Assembly (NCBI GenBank): GCA_030606845.1
Contig: JAUWFP010000027.1
Location: 1-14,112, forward strand
DNA from: Anaerolineales bacterium
GTDB lineage: Bacteria; Chloroflexota; Anaerolineae; Anaerolineales; E44-bin32
Direction of reading: 5' to 3'
DNA length: 14,112 nucleotides
The notes below the pieces were generated by a model, which saw nothing but the letters and a program-made list of their open reading frames with translations, searched no databases and was not told the origin of the DNA. The position numbers and the translations under genes are program-made. This document shows positions 6,671 to 13,712 of the stretch, one piece after another (the stretch's first letter is position 1; each line of letters begins with the position of its first letter).

Positions 6671-7918
6671 ATGGATGGTGCTGCAATAAAAAGAAACACC
6701 CTTCTCTTTCTCTTCGTTGGCTCGGTGATAATCGCTGTGGTCTATCTCATCGGCGTCTCTAACAGCGGTAGCGACGTCTTGGAAGCATCGGGGACGGTCG
6801 AAGTGGTCAGCGTACTGGTCGGACCAGAAGCTCCTGGAAGGGTGATGGAGGTATACGTCGAAGAAGGGGCTTACGTGGAGCAGGGAGAACCACTATTTAG
6901 TTTGGATGACGAAATTCTGCGAGTCCAGCGGATCCGCATTATTACTGCCGGAGAGGCTGCGGTTACCGCTGCGAATTTACAACTGTTGATGGTTCAGCAG
7001 GCGCTTGACGATTTGTACGAGGATTGGCCGCTGGCAGCCGCTCAGGCTGAGTTGGAGTTGGCACATGCTCAAGATGCACTCGATGATGTCGTCTATGTTC
7101 ACGACGTGCGTCAGGAAGGGAAACGTGCCAGCAAGGACACCATCGATGCCGCGGAAGCTAACTTGATTCTGGCTGAGAATGAGGTGGATCGGGCACAAGG
7201 CGCGTATGACTCATTATCCGGTCGCTCGGAGGATGACCCCGCCCGGGCTCTCGCCCTCTCGAATCTGGTCGCGGCACGCAAAAAGCGCGATTCAGTCCTG
7301 CGGAACCTGAATTGGTATACAGGGAAGCCGACGGACATCGAACAGGCGCTGCTGGATGCTGATGTCTCCGTCGCTGAAGCGCGTGCGGCCGATGCGGAGC
7401 TTGAGTTTGAAAAATGGAAAAATGGACCTGACCCCGCCGCGGTGGCCTTGTTGGAAGCGCAGTTGGCGAGCGCACAAGCTCAGCTAGCGTTGGCAGCCTC
7501 GCAAACCGAAGTGGAACTGCAAACAATCGATTTGCAGATCGAAGACCTTGTGGTTCAAGCGCCGAGAAGCGGGGTGGTCTTAACACGCGCTGTAGAGCCC
7601 GGGGAAGTTTTGCTCCCAGGCGCTGCTGCGTTGAAGATCGGGGACCTCGATCATCTTACGATCACGGTGTACGTACCCGAGGATCGCTATGGGGAAATCA
7701 CGCTCGGGAGTAAGGCATTGGTGAGTGTGGACAGCTTTCCAGATCTAGCCTTCCATGCGTATGTTCTACGTATTGCTGATCAAGCAGAATTCACACCGCG
7801 CAACGTCCAGACGGAGGAGGGGCGCAAGACAACGGTCTTTGCTGTGGAGCTATCGGTCGCTGACCCGATGAACAGATTGAAGCCGGGTATGCCGGCGGAT
7901 GTTCTCTTTGACGGATAA
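6671..7918 (+). CDS. HlyD-family membrane fusion / adaptor protein of the ABC exporter
   Basis: This 415-aa protein has an N-terminal membrane helix (about 9-29) and the first half of a biotinyl-lipoyl-like domain (about 41-80, with GRVMEVYVEEGAYVEQGEPL). A long Ala/Leu/Glu-rich helical hairpin (about 83-292) follows, then the second lipoyl half (APRSGVV at 297-303) and a beta-barrel and membrane-proximal part ending in GMPADV (406-411). I choose the ATG at 6671 because GGAGG at 6661-6665 lies five bases upstream; a GTG at 6650 in the same frame lacks this. The segment EFTPRNVQTEEGRKTTVF at 373-390 resembles YbhG/YhiI-type adaptors. It presumably links the permease to the outside. No TolC-like channel gene is present in the window. 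Confidence 0.9.
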   Translation: MDGAAIKRNTLLFLFVGSVIIAVVYLIGVSNSGSDVLEASGTVEVVSVLVGPEAPGRVMEVYVEEGAYVEQGEPLFSLDDEILRVQRIRIITAGEAAVTAANLQLLMVQQALDDLYEDWPLAAAQAELELAHAQDALDDVVYVHDVRQEGKRASKDTIDAAEANLILAENEVDRAQGAYDSLSGRSEDDPARALALSNLVAARKKRDSVLRNLNWYTGKPTDIEQALLDADVSVAEARAADAELEFEKWKNGPDPAAVALLEAQLASAQAQLALAASQTEVELQTIDLQIEDLVVQAPRSGVVLTRAVEPGEVLLPGAAALKIGDLDHLTITVYVPEDRYGEITLGSKALVSVDSFPDLAFHAYVLRIADQAEFTPRNVQTEEGRKTTVFAVELSVADPMNRLKPGMPADVLFDG

Positions 7919-7971
7919 ATCGATTGTTGCCAGATGGATGGAAATTACCTGTGTTGTGAGAGTGGCGTACG

Positions 7972-8901
7972 ATGACTGACGATATCCTCATTGAAGCGAA
8001 GCATCTTTGGAAGCGATTTGGCGATAAGGTCGCAGTGGAAGATGTGTCGCTACAGATCCGCGCTGGTGAGGTTTATGGCTTGATGGGACCGGATGGAGCC
8101 GGGAAGTCGACGGTGATCCGGCTCTTGTGCGGCGCGTATGCCCAAGATGAGGGCGAGGTTTTTCTTTCTGGCAGGCGCCTGACCAGCGAGCCCGATAACG
8201 CACGTGCGAATCTTGGTTATCTCTCCCAGCGATTCAGCCTATACAGCGATCTGACCGTTCTTGAGAATCTGCGTTTCTTCGCCGAAGTACGCGGCATCTC
8301 AGGGGAGGACTGGCGTCAACGAGCGCAGGAGACGCTGGAGTTTGTCGATATGGCGGAGTTCAGCAATAGGAAAGCGGGTGCGCTGTCTGGAGGGATGAAG
8401 CAGAAGCTGGGGTTGGCAGCGGCCATGATCCACCAACCGGAGATATTGCTCCTCGACGAGCCATCAAGCGGGGTCGACCCGGTCACCCGCCAGGCTTTTT
8501 GGCGTCTGCTAGTCCGGTTGCTCCAGGGTGGCGTTGCTGCGTTGCTGAGCACGCCCTACATGGACGAGGCGATGCGCTGCAATCGGGTGGGATTCATGAG
8601 CGAAGGGCGTATCCTTCTTGAGGGCGAGCCGCAAGATCTAACGAAATACCTCGAAGGACGACTGCTGCGGGTGAGAGGAGAGTCGATTCGGGCCATCGCC
8701 CGCATCGCCCGTGAGATTCCATCCGTGGAGAGCGTCCAACCCTTTGGCGACCGTATCCACTTGCGGATCGCGGCCGGCACGGAGAGGCAAGTGATCAAGG
8801 AAGTACAGAAAGCTGTCGACAATGCAGGGCTTCATGCAACGAGCATTAGATCAGCCTCCCCTGACCTGGAAGACGTATTTGTGGATTTATTGGAGCAGTG
8901 A
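7972..8901 (+). CDS. ABC exporter ATPase, NBD1 (H-loop His replaced by Pro)
   Basis: This 309-aa nucleotide-binding subunit has Walker A GPDGAGKST at 39-47, a Q-loop Gln at 86, an intact signature LSGGMKQ at 138-144, and Walker B ILLLDEP with D162 and E163. The position normally held by the switch histidine is proline (STPYMDEA, P195). A C-terminal extension of about 80 residues (about 225-309), ending in PDLEDVFVDLLE, is typical of CcmA/YbhF-like ATPases. It corresponds to the first half of the fused two-domain ATPase YbhF, in which the first half also tends to lack the His; that recollection needs checking. The ribosome site (GAGAGTGG upstream) is weak. Its stop overlaps the start of the second ATPase (TGATG), so equal production of both is likely. 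Confidence 0.92.
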   Translation: MTDDILIEAKHLWKRFGDKVAVEDVSLQIRAGEVYGLMGPDGAGKSTVIRLLCGAYAQDEGEVFLSGRRLTSEPDNARANLGYLSQRFSLYSDLTVLENLRFFAEVRGISGEDWRQRAQETLEFVDMAEFSNRKAGALSGGMKQKLGLAAAMIHQPEILLLDEPSSGVDPVTRQAFWRLLVRLLQGGVAALLSTPYMDEAMRCNRVGFMSEGRILLEGEPQDLTKYLEGRLLRVRGESIRAIARIAREIPSVESVQPFGDRIHLRIAAGTERQVIKEVQKAVDNAGLHATSIRSASPDLEDVFVDLLEQ

Positions 8902-9824
8902 TGGTGAGTGACCAGGACGATGTGGTTGTAATCAGTGAAGGGTTGACCAAGCGATTCGGGGATTTTACAGCGGTGGACAATGTGTCGTTCCGCATTCGAG
9001 CGGGTGAGGTGTTGGGGTATTTGGGCCCTAACGGTTCCGGGAAGACGACGACGATACGAATGCTGCTGGGATTGTTGTTGCCCAGCGCAGGGCAGTCGCA
9101 AGTCCTGGGTTTCGATTCGGTGGATGAAGCGGAAGATATCCGCCAGCGCGTAGGCTATATGTCACAGAAATTTGCCCTTTACGATGAATTGACCTCGTTC
9201 GAAAACCTGACTTTCTACGCGGGCGTTTACGGTATCCGCGATCCCGATGAATTGACAGCGACCATTAATTTGCTCGGCCTTGAAAATATCCAGAACGAAA
9301 GGGCAAGCGATCTTCCACTTGGCTGGCGTCAACGCCTGGCCCTGGCGACCGCTATCGTGCATAAACCGACGATACTCTTTCTCGATGAGCCAACGAGCGG
9401 TGTGGATCCTGGCGCGCGCAGGGATTTCTGGGATCTGATCTATGAGTTGGCGGAGAGCGGGGTGACTATTCTCGTCACGACTCATTATATGGACGAAGCG
9501 GAATACTGCACCCGGGTAGGCTTCATGCGCCGCGGTCGGCTTATGGCGGTGGGCACACCAACGGAACTGAAAGAAAGCGAGGTTGCGGGTGCCGTCTGGC
9601 GCGTACACTGTACTCCGTTGCTGGCAAGCTTGGATTTTCTGGAGACACTACCGATTGTGAGGAATGTGAGTTTGTCAGGCAACCACCTGCGTGCAATCAC
9701 AGAAGAAAAGAGCAGCGCCCAAAATCTGGAACAGGCATTGGACGCTGCAGGATTGCGCGATGTCCACATTCAAGAAACCGCCCCTACGCTCGAGGATGTT
9801 TTCCTCTCCCTTGCAGGAAACTGA
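8901..9824 (+). CDS. ABC exporter ATPase, NBD2 (degenerate signature motif)
   Basis: The protein is 307 aa from the ATG at 8901, which overlaps the NBD1 stop; a GTG at 8898 in frame is the alternative start. Walker A GPNGSGKTT is at 42-50, the Q-loop Gln is at 89, Walker B ILFLDEP carries D162 and E163, and the switch histidine is intact (TTHYMDEA, H195). The signature motif is LPLGWRQ at 138-144 instead of LSGGxxQ. The C-terminal extension ends in PTLEDVFLSLAG. Paired with NBD1, the intact NBD1 signature would face the intact NBD2 Walker and His, giving one competent ATP site. The other site would lack both the His and the standard signature. The gene is the end of the operon and stops 2 bp from the convergent proS gene. 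Confidence 0.92.
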   Translation: MVSDQDDVVVISEGLTKRFGDFTAVDNVSFRIRAGEVLGYLGPNGSGKTTTIRMLLGLLLPSAGQSQVLGFDSVDEAEDIRQRVGYMSQKFALYDELTSFENLTFYAGVYGIRDPDELTATINLLGLENIQNERASDLPLGWRQRLALATAIVHKPTILFLDEPTSGVDPGARRDFWDLIYELAESGVTILVTTHYMDEAEYCTRVGFMRRGRLMAVGTPTELKESEVAGAVWRVHCTPLLASLDFLETLPIVRNVSLSGNHLRAITEEKSSAQNLEQALDAAGLRDVHIQETAPTLEDVFLSLAGN

Positions 9825-9826
9825 GT

Positions 9827-11584
9827 CTAATCATCAAACGGAACTTCAACGACGAGGTCCTGAATCTCATTGTGGAGATCGGTGAGGAGCGTCTGAACGC
9901 GTTGGACTGTCTCGGTTATGGGGATTAGCTCAGCCTGCTCACTGTCTCGGCGTTTGGTCTCAACCGAGTTTTCCTTCAGGGAGCGTTTACTCACAGTGAG
10001 TCGCAGCGGGAGCCCGATTAAATCGGCATCGGCGAATTTCACACCGGGGCTCTCCTCGCGATCGTCATAGAGGACTTCTACACCCGCGTTCATAAGTTCT
10101 TCATACACGCCCTGAGCAGCTTCCTCAGCGCCCTTCAGCGAAAGCAAATGGACTTCATAAGGGGCGATGGTGATGGGCAGGATTAACCCGTTCTCATCGT
10201 TATATTCCTCGGCGGCAGAAGCGAGTAATCTACCGCTGCCGATGCCGTAGGACCCCATGATCACATATTGTGTCTCGCCGTCTTGATCGAGGAAGGTGCT
10301 GTCTGTGTCTTTACTGTAGCGGGTCCCCAATTTGAAGATATTCCCGACCTCGACACCTCTCGAGGCGTGTAGTTTCTCACCACATTGCGGGCAGGCGAAG
10401 CCATCTTCAGCGAGGGTGATGTCAGCGATGATATCCGCCTCGAAATCGCGCCCGATATTGACATTCTTCAGGTGATACCCTTCTTCGTTCGCGCCGGCGA
10501 CGAGATTGGGTGAAACGGGGATTAAATCATCGACGACGACCAATGTGTCCTTCACCGCGATGGGAGATGCGTAACCAGGAACAGCGCCAACAGCGCGGAT
10601 TTCTTCGTCAGTCGCCGGACGCAGTTCTTTCGCTTTCACGGTATTGGCGAGCTTTATTTCGTTCAAGTTCATATCACCGCGGACGATGGCGAACACAAAT
10701 TTCTCTTGTTCTTCGGTCCCTTCGGGGATCGTGGCGATCATGAACACAGCTTTGGCGGTGCGAGATTTGGGAACGCCAAGGAAGTCCGCTAGCTCTTCAA
10801 TGGTTGTCATCTCGGGAGTTTCGATTTTCTCTACCGGCAGCAGATCTTCTTTGTCAGGGTTAGGTTTTTGAAAACGGGCGATGTGCCGGTTGGCGGCATA
10901 GCCGCAATCAGCGCAGATCAGGAGCGTATCTTCACCGACGGGGGTGAGATACATAAACTCATGAGCCAGGCTCCCGCCCATCATGCCCACATCAGACTTC
11001 ACCGCGATTACAGGCACGCCGCAGCGATGGAAAATGTTGAAATACGCCTGGTAGTGGGCGCGGTACTGAAGATCGAGCCCTTCCATGTCTGCGTCGAGAC
11101 TGTAGCTGTCTTTCATAGTGAATTCACGTACGCGGATTAAACCGGCTCGCGGCCGAGGATCATCCCGCCATTTCGTTTGGATGTGATATATCAGCATCGG
11201 CAGCTGCCGGTAGGAATGGATTTCCTTACAGACGAGATCGGCGACGACCTCCTCGTGCGTCATCGCCAGTACCATGTCACGCCCCGCTTTGTCTTTAAAA
11301 CGGCCCATCTCAGAACCAATCTGATACCAGCGATTGGTTTTCTTCCAGATGTCGGCAGGGTGAACGACGGGCATGGAGATCTCTTGCCCGCCGATGGCGC
11401 TCATCTCCTCGCGCATGATATTTTCGATCTTGGTCAGCGAACGCTTCGCGAAGGGCATATAGGTGAAAATCCCGGCTGCAAGTTGGCGTATGAACCCCGC
11501 CCGCAGAAGAAGCTCATGGCTCGCGATCTCAGCCTCGGAAGGCCGGTCGCGCAAGGTTTGGCTGAAGAGTTTACTCATTCTCAT
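9827..11584 (-). CDS. proS: Prolyl-tRNA synthetase, bacterial type with editing insertion
   Basis: This 585-aa cytoplasmic class II enzyme charges tRNA-Pro with proline. Visible parts are motif 1 around 37-80, the proline-binding T109/E111 in MTHEE, motif 2 with RPRAGLIRVREF at 144-155, and motif 3 GSYGIGSGR at 444-452. Between motifs 2 and 3 lies the insertion (editing) domain of about 225-400. It contains a Lys in RTAKAV at about 278 that lines up with the editing-critical lysine described for E. coli, and GAVPG at 333-337. Two CxxC pairs flank this insert (C224/C227 and C398/C401) and may bind zinc. A class II anticodon-binding domain spans about 472-570. The ATG at 11582-11584 is preceded by GGGAGG seven bases upstream. 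An in-frame ATG at 11617 is less likely. Confidence 0.96.
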   Translation of the reverse strand: MRMSKLFSQTLRDRPSEAEIASHELLLRAGFIRQLAAGIFTYMPFAKRSLTKIENIMREEMSAIGGQEISMPVVHPADIWKKTNRWYQIGSEMGRFKDKAGRDMVLAMTHEEVVADLVCKEIHSYRQLPMLIYHIQTKWRDDPRPRAGLIRVREFTMKDSYSLDADMEGLDLQYRAHYQAYFNIFHRCGVPVIAVKSDVGMMGGSLAHEFMYLTPVGEDTLLICADCGYAANRHIARFQKPNPDKEDLLPVEKIETPEMTTIEELADFLGVPKSRTAKAVFMIATIPEGTEEQEKFVFAIVRGDMNLNEIKLANTVKAKELRPATDEEIRAVGAVPGYASPIAVKDTLVVVDDLIPVSPNLVAGANEEGYHLKNVNIGRDFEADIIADITLAEDGFACPQCGEKLHASRGVEVGNIFKLGTRYSKDTDSTFLDQDGETQYVIMGSYGIGSGRLLASAAEEYNDENGLILPITIAPYEVHLLSLKGAEEAAQGVYEELMNAGVEVLYDDREESPGVKFADADLIGLPLRLTVSKRSLKENSVETKRRDSEQAELIPITETVQRVQTLLTDLHNEIQDLVVEVPFDD

Positions 11585-11645
11585 GGTTTTACCTCCCAAG
11601 TTCTCCGACTCTTTCAAGACGCAGAGTGTCTGGAGTGAGTTGGTG

Positions 11646-11673
11646 AAAAGAAAAAGCCCCGGTGCTGCGGGGC
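11646..11673 (-). terminator. Intrinsic terminator inside the proS leader
   Basis: On the minus strand GCCCCG, loop CAGCAC and CGGGGC form a perfect 6-bp all-GC stem, followed directly by TTTTTCTTTT. It lies 61 nt upstream of the proS ATG and about 135 nt downstream of the proS promoter. There is no minus-strand gene upstream for it to serve, so it acts on the proS leader itself. Confidence 0.88.
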
Positions 11674-11701
11674 AAAGGTTCGCCGGCTACGGCTGTCCGC
11701 T

Positions 11702-11736
11702 GGTTTTGTGTTCGATAACTCTAGTGAACGCAAACC
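11702..11736 (-). promoter_or_regulatory. Leader hairpin enclosing the short ORF's stop codon
   Basis: On the minus strand GGTTTGCGTTC pairs with GAACACAAAACC (ten pairs, one bulged A, one mismatch) around a 12-nt loop. The stop codon of the 28-codon leader ORF (11721-11723) lies in the loop, so a ribosome finishing or stalling on that ORF would decide whether this hairpin can form. Confidence 0.55.
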
Positions 11737-11807
11737 AATGCCCGGGTTGCTTTACAGCTAGGGACGGGCGGGAAACTTGGGGCAACGAAACCTCGACGAA
11801 ACATCAT
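11721..11807 (-). CDS. Candidate 28-aa proline-containing leader peptide of proS
   Basis: The ORF starts with two consecutive ATGs (11807 and 11804) and reads MMFRRGFVAPSFPPVPSCKA, then TRALVCVH. Prolines at 10, 13, 14 and 16 use four different codons (CCA, CCG, CCC, CCT), so every Pro tRNA would be sampled. The first ATG begins at the expected transcription start, six bases after the -10, so translation would be leaderless. The coding claim is weak on its own, because a C-rich stretch yields Pro codons by chance. Its position before a conditional terminator of proS is what makes it noteworthy. Confidence 0.35.
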   Translation of the reverse strand: MMFRRGFVAPSFPPVPSCKATRALVCVH

Positions 11808-11813
11808 TGATGT

Positions 11814-11842
11814 AAGTTACCATTAGGGCCTGTTTCCGTCAA
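11814..11842 (-). promoter_or_regulatory. proS promoter (minus strand)
   Basis: TTGACG (11837-11842) and TAACTT (11814-11819), read on the minus strand, are separated by exactly 17 bp. The -35 matches consensus at five of six positions. The predicted start is near 11807, about 220 nt before the proS ATG. Confidence 0.7.
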
Positions 11843-11871
11843 GCCATCCACATGGTCTTTTTTGGTTTCAT

Positions 11872-11901
11872 CTGGCATACATCAAATGTGCGTGGCATAA
11901 T
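11872..11901 (+). promoter_or_regulatory. Candidate promoter of the CapA-like gene
   Basis: CTGGCA (11872-11877) and CATAAT (11896-11901) are 18 bp apart. Transcription would begin near 11908, just before the ATG at 11912, giving an almost leaderless mRNA. This supports 11912 over the in-frame ATG at 11852, which would lie upstream of the promoter. It is back to back with the proS promoter. Confidence 0.4.
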
Positions 11902-11911
11902 TCCTCCTGTT

Positions 11912-13588
11912 ATGAATGATTTATCGCCCCGTCGATGTTTAATTGCTATTGCGGGCATTGCCCTCCTCGGGGCATTGTCGATGGGTACCTGCCAGGGAGG
12001 CGAAGGTCCTGCGCACTCAGGAACAATGCCTTCGACTGCAGGGGACACGTCGCTGACCGTTGTTCCACCGACACCCTTCCAATCGATCGACCAAACCCCA
12101 ACCGCAAGTGTCGTCAACCTCTGGCTCTCACCAGGGTTGCCGGACGAATTTCGGAGGCGAATGGTAGGTTTTATTGACCAGGGAGTGGGAGGGTTTCAGC
12201 TAACCGGAGAGCCGTCCGCAGCGCAGGTGAAGGTTGAACCAGGCGGAGAGGTGAGGATCGCGGAGTGGGTTTATGCGTTTGTGGTGCCATTCCCAACGAT
12301 TGAGGATGGAATGAGCTACGAATCCCTACGTGCACTCTGGTCAGGTGAAGCGCAGGAAGGCAAGCGGATATTTGTTACAGAGGATGTTTTCGAGATGATG
12401 TCTGCCGTTATGGGAATACCATCAAGCTCGTCGGTGCATATCACAGCGCCGGAGGATCTCCTGGAACGCGCTTGGGGGGAGAGACCAGCCTATGCAATCG
12501 TACCGTTCGAGAATCTGGAGCCGCGCTGGAAGGTGCTGGAATTGGATGGGCGGTCTCCAATTCGTAAAGATTTCAATCGAGATGCGTATCCGCTGATCGC
12601 ATCCTTCGGTATAAGCGGCGACCCCGAAAAATCAGAACAGTTGCGCGCAATGCTCGATACTCCCTTCAGCAATTACGACCCGAATAAGCTGACGACTCTG
12701 GTCATGACCGGGGTTACGGCTCTCACCCGGGCTACGGCCTGGAAGATGGAGTCTCACGGCATCGGCTATCCAGGGGAGTTGATCGGTGAATGGCTGCGCG
12801 AGGCTGATTTCGCTCATGTTAGCAATGAAGTATCGTTTTCTGAATCATGCCTCTTCCCAAATCCATCCCAGGTGAGTTTGCGATTTTGCAGTGATCCTGC
12901 ATACATCGGGCTCTTTGAGGAGATCGGGGTGGATCTAGTCGAACTATCGGGGAATCATAATCTCGATTGGGGTGAGGAAGCCTATCTTTATAGTCTGGAC
13001 TTGTATCAGCAGCTTGGTATGAGCTATTTCGCGGGGGGTGCGAACCTGGATGAGGCGCTAGAGCCTGTGCTCCTCGAGCACAATGGCAACCGGTTAGCCT
13101 TTCTAGGCTGTAATGCGCCCGGTCCGGGCTTTGCACTTGCAAAAGAGAATCAACCCGGTGCAGCACCATGCGATTCGGAGTTGATTTGGGAGCGTGTTGG
13201 GAAACTTGCGGATGATGGGTATTTAACAATTGTAACTTTCCAATGGGCAGAAAATGTGAGAATTTTCCCCGTACAGCGGGAAGACTTTCGGAAGGCTATA
13301 GATTCAGGTGCGGTGATCGTAAGCGGAAGTCAGGCGCATCAGCCGATGCCATTTGAATTCTACGACAATGGATTTATTCATTATGGGCTTGGCAATTTAT
13401 TCTTCGATCAAATGCAGGAACTGGCGATGCGGCAGGAATTCATTGACCGGCATGTGTTCTACGATAACCGGCATATCAGCACGGAACTGCTGACCGCTTT
13501 TCTTGAGAACTATGCCCAGCCGCGGCCGATGTCGCCCTCTGAGCGCAGTGCATTACTTGAACGGATCTTCAAAGGCAGCGGCTGGTAG
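11912..13588 (+). CDS. Exported PBP-like / divergent CapA-like protein
   Basis: This 558-aa protein starts at the ATG at 11912 with a signal sequence (RR at 7-8, hydrophobic 10-24) ending at C27. Its lipobox (SMGTC) is non-canonical, so lipidation is uncertain. After a Thr/Pro/Ser-rich linker (about 35-66), residues of about 67-255 resemble a periplasmic substrate-binding (PstS-like) domain, with AYPLI near 225-229. Residues of about 260-535 resemble the CapA poly-gamma-glutamate capsule family (PF09587): MTGVTALTRA (265-274), SNEVSF (304-309), SGNHNLDWG (346-354), FQWAEN (443-448), SGSQAHQP (471-478) and YGLGNLFFDQ (491-500). Compared with typical CapA, the first Asp is Val268, and two expected His are Gln444 and Gln474. 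Function is unknown; enzymatic activity is doubtful. It is a single gene with its own terminator. Confidence 0.75.
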   Translation: MNDLSPRRCLIAIAGIALLGALSMGTCQGGEGPAHSGTMPSTAGDTSLTVVPPTPFQSIDQTPTASVVNLWLSPGLPDEFRRRMVGFIDQGVGGFQLTGEPSAAQVKVEPGGEVRIAEWVYAFVVPFPTIEDGMSYESLRALWSGEAQEGKRIFVTEDVFEMMSAVMGIPSSSSVHITAPEDLLERAWGERPAYAIVPFENLEPRWKVLELDGRSPIRKDFNRDAYPLIASFGISGDPEKSEQLRAMLDTPFSNYDPNKLTTLVMTGVTALTRATAWKMESHGIGYPGELIGEWLREADFAHVSNEVSFSESCLFPNPSQVSLRFCSDPAYIGLFEEIGVDLVELSGNHNLDWGEEAYLYSLDLYQQLGMSYFAGGANLDEALEPVLLEHNGNRLAFLGCNAPGPGFALAKENQPGAAPCDSELIWERVGKLADDGYLTIVTFQWAENVRIFPVQREDFRKAIDSGAVIVSGSQAHQPMPFEFYDNGFIHYGLGNLFFDQMQELAMRQEFIDRHVFYDNRHISTELLTAFLENYAQPRPMSPSERSALLERIFKGSGW

Positions 13589-13618
13589 GGAAATCCGGGA
13601 TTAGCGCCAGAAATGATC

Positions 13619-13665
13619 CGCACCCTCGAGGACTGATATGGGTCCTGAGGGTGCGATTTTGTTTT
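13619..13665 (+). terminator. Strong intrinsic terminator after the CapA-like gene
   Basis: CGCACCCTC (13619-13627) pairs with GAGGGTGCG (13647-13655), extended inward by AGGAC/GTCCT with one bulged G, followed by ATTTTGTTTT. It begins 31 bp after the stop codon. Read on the minus strand the stem has no good T-run, so it mainly serves the plus-strand gene, though it may also stop transcripts from the convergent gene at 13713. Confidence 0.9.
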
Positions 13666-13712
13666 GGTCTTAAATGATGTTGACGGGTTAGCGCTTGGTA
13701 AAAGTGAACGGT

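Larger units (their letters stand above)
11585..11813 (-). promoter_or_regulatory. Structured proS leader, probable attenuator
   Basis: Between a good minus-strand promoter and proS lies a leader with these parts in order: a 28-codon ORF with four closely spaced Pro codons, a hairpin around that ORF's stop codon (11702-11736), a GCCG/CGGC mini-hairpin, an intrinsic terminator (11646-11673), and finally the proS ribosome site. A terminator placed after the promoter and before an aminoacyl-tRNA synthetase gene implies conditional readthrough. I looked for a T-box (AGGGTGGNACCGCG-like sequence) and did not find one, so leader-peptide attenuation or an unrecognised element are the options. The anti-terminator pairing is not resolved by eye. 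Confidence 0.6.

Noticed and set aside
7158..7586. 142-codon minus-strand frame inside the HlyD adaptor gene
   Set aside because: It is antisense to the coiled-coil region and its Arg/Pro/Ser-rich composition is typical of shadow frames.
9162..9608. 148-codon minus-strand frame inside NBD2
   Set aside because: It lies opposite conserved ABC ATPase motifs, has no ribosome site and shows no family features.
11177..11638. 153-codon plus-strand frame opposite proS
   Set aside because: It mirrors the conserved N-terminal half of prolyl-tRNA synthetase and is a shadow frame.
11656..11673. GC-rich hairpin as a plus-strand terminator
   Set aside because: On the plus strand the stem is preceded, not followed, by the A/T tract. 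The T-run exists only on the minus strand.
11585..11813. T-box riboswitch upstream of proS
   Set aside because: The terminator and position fit, but I could not find the conserved AGGGTGGNACCGCG-like core or a convincing specifier loop.
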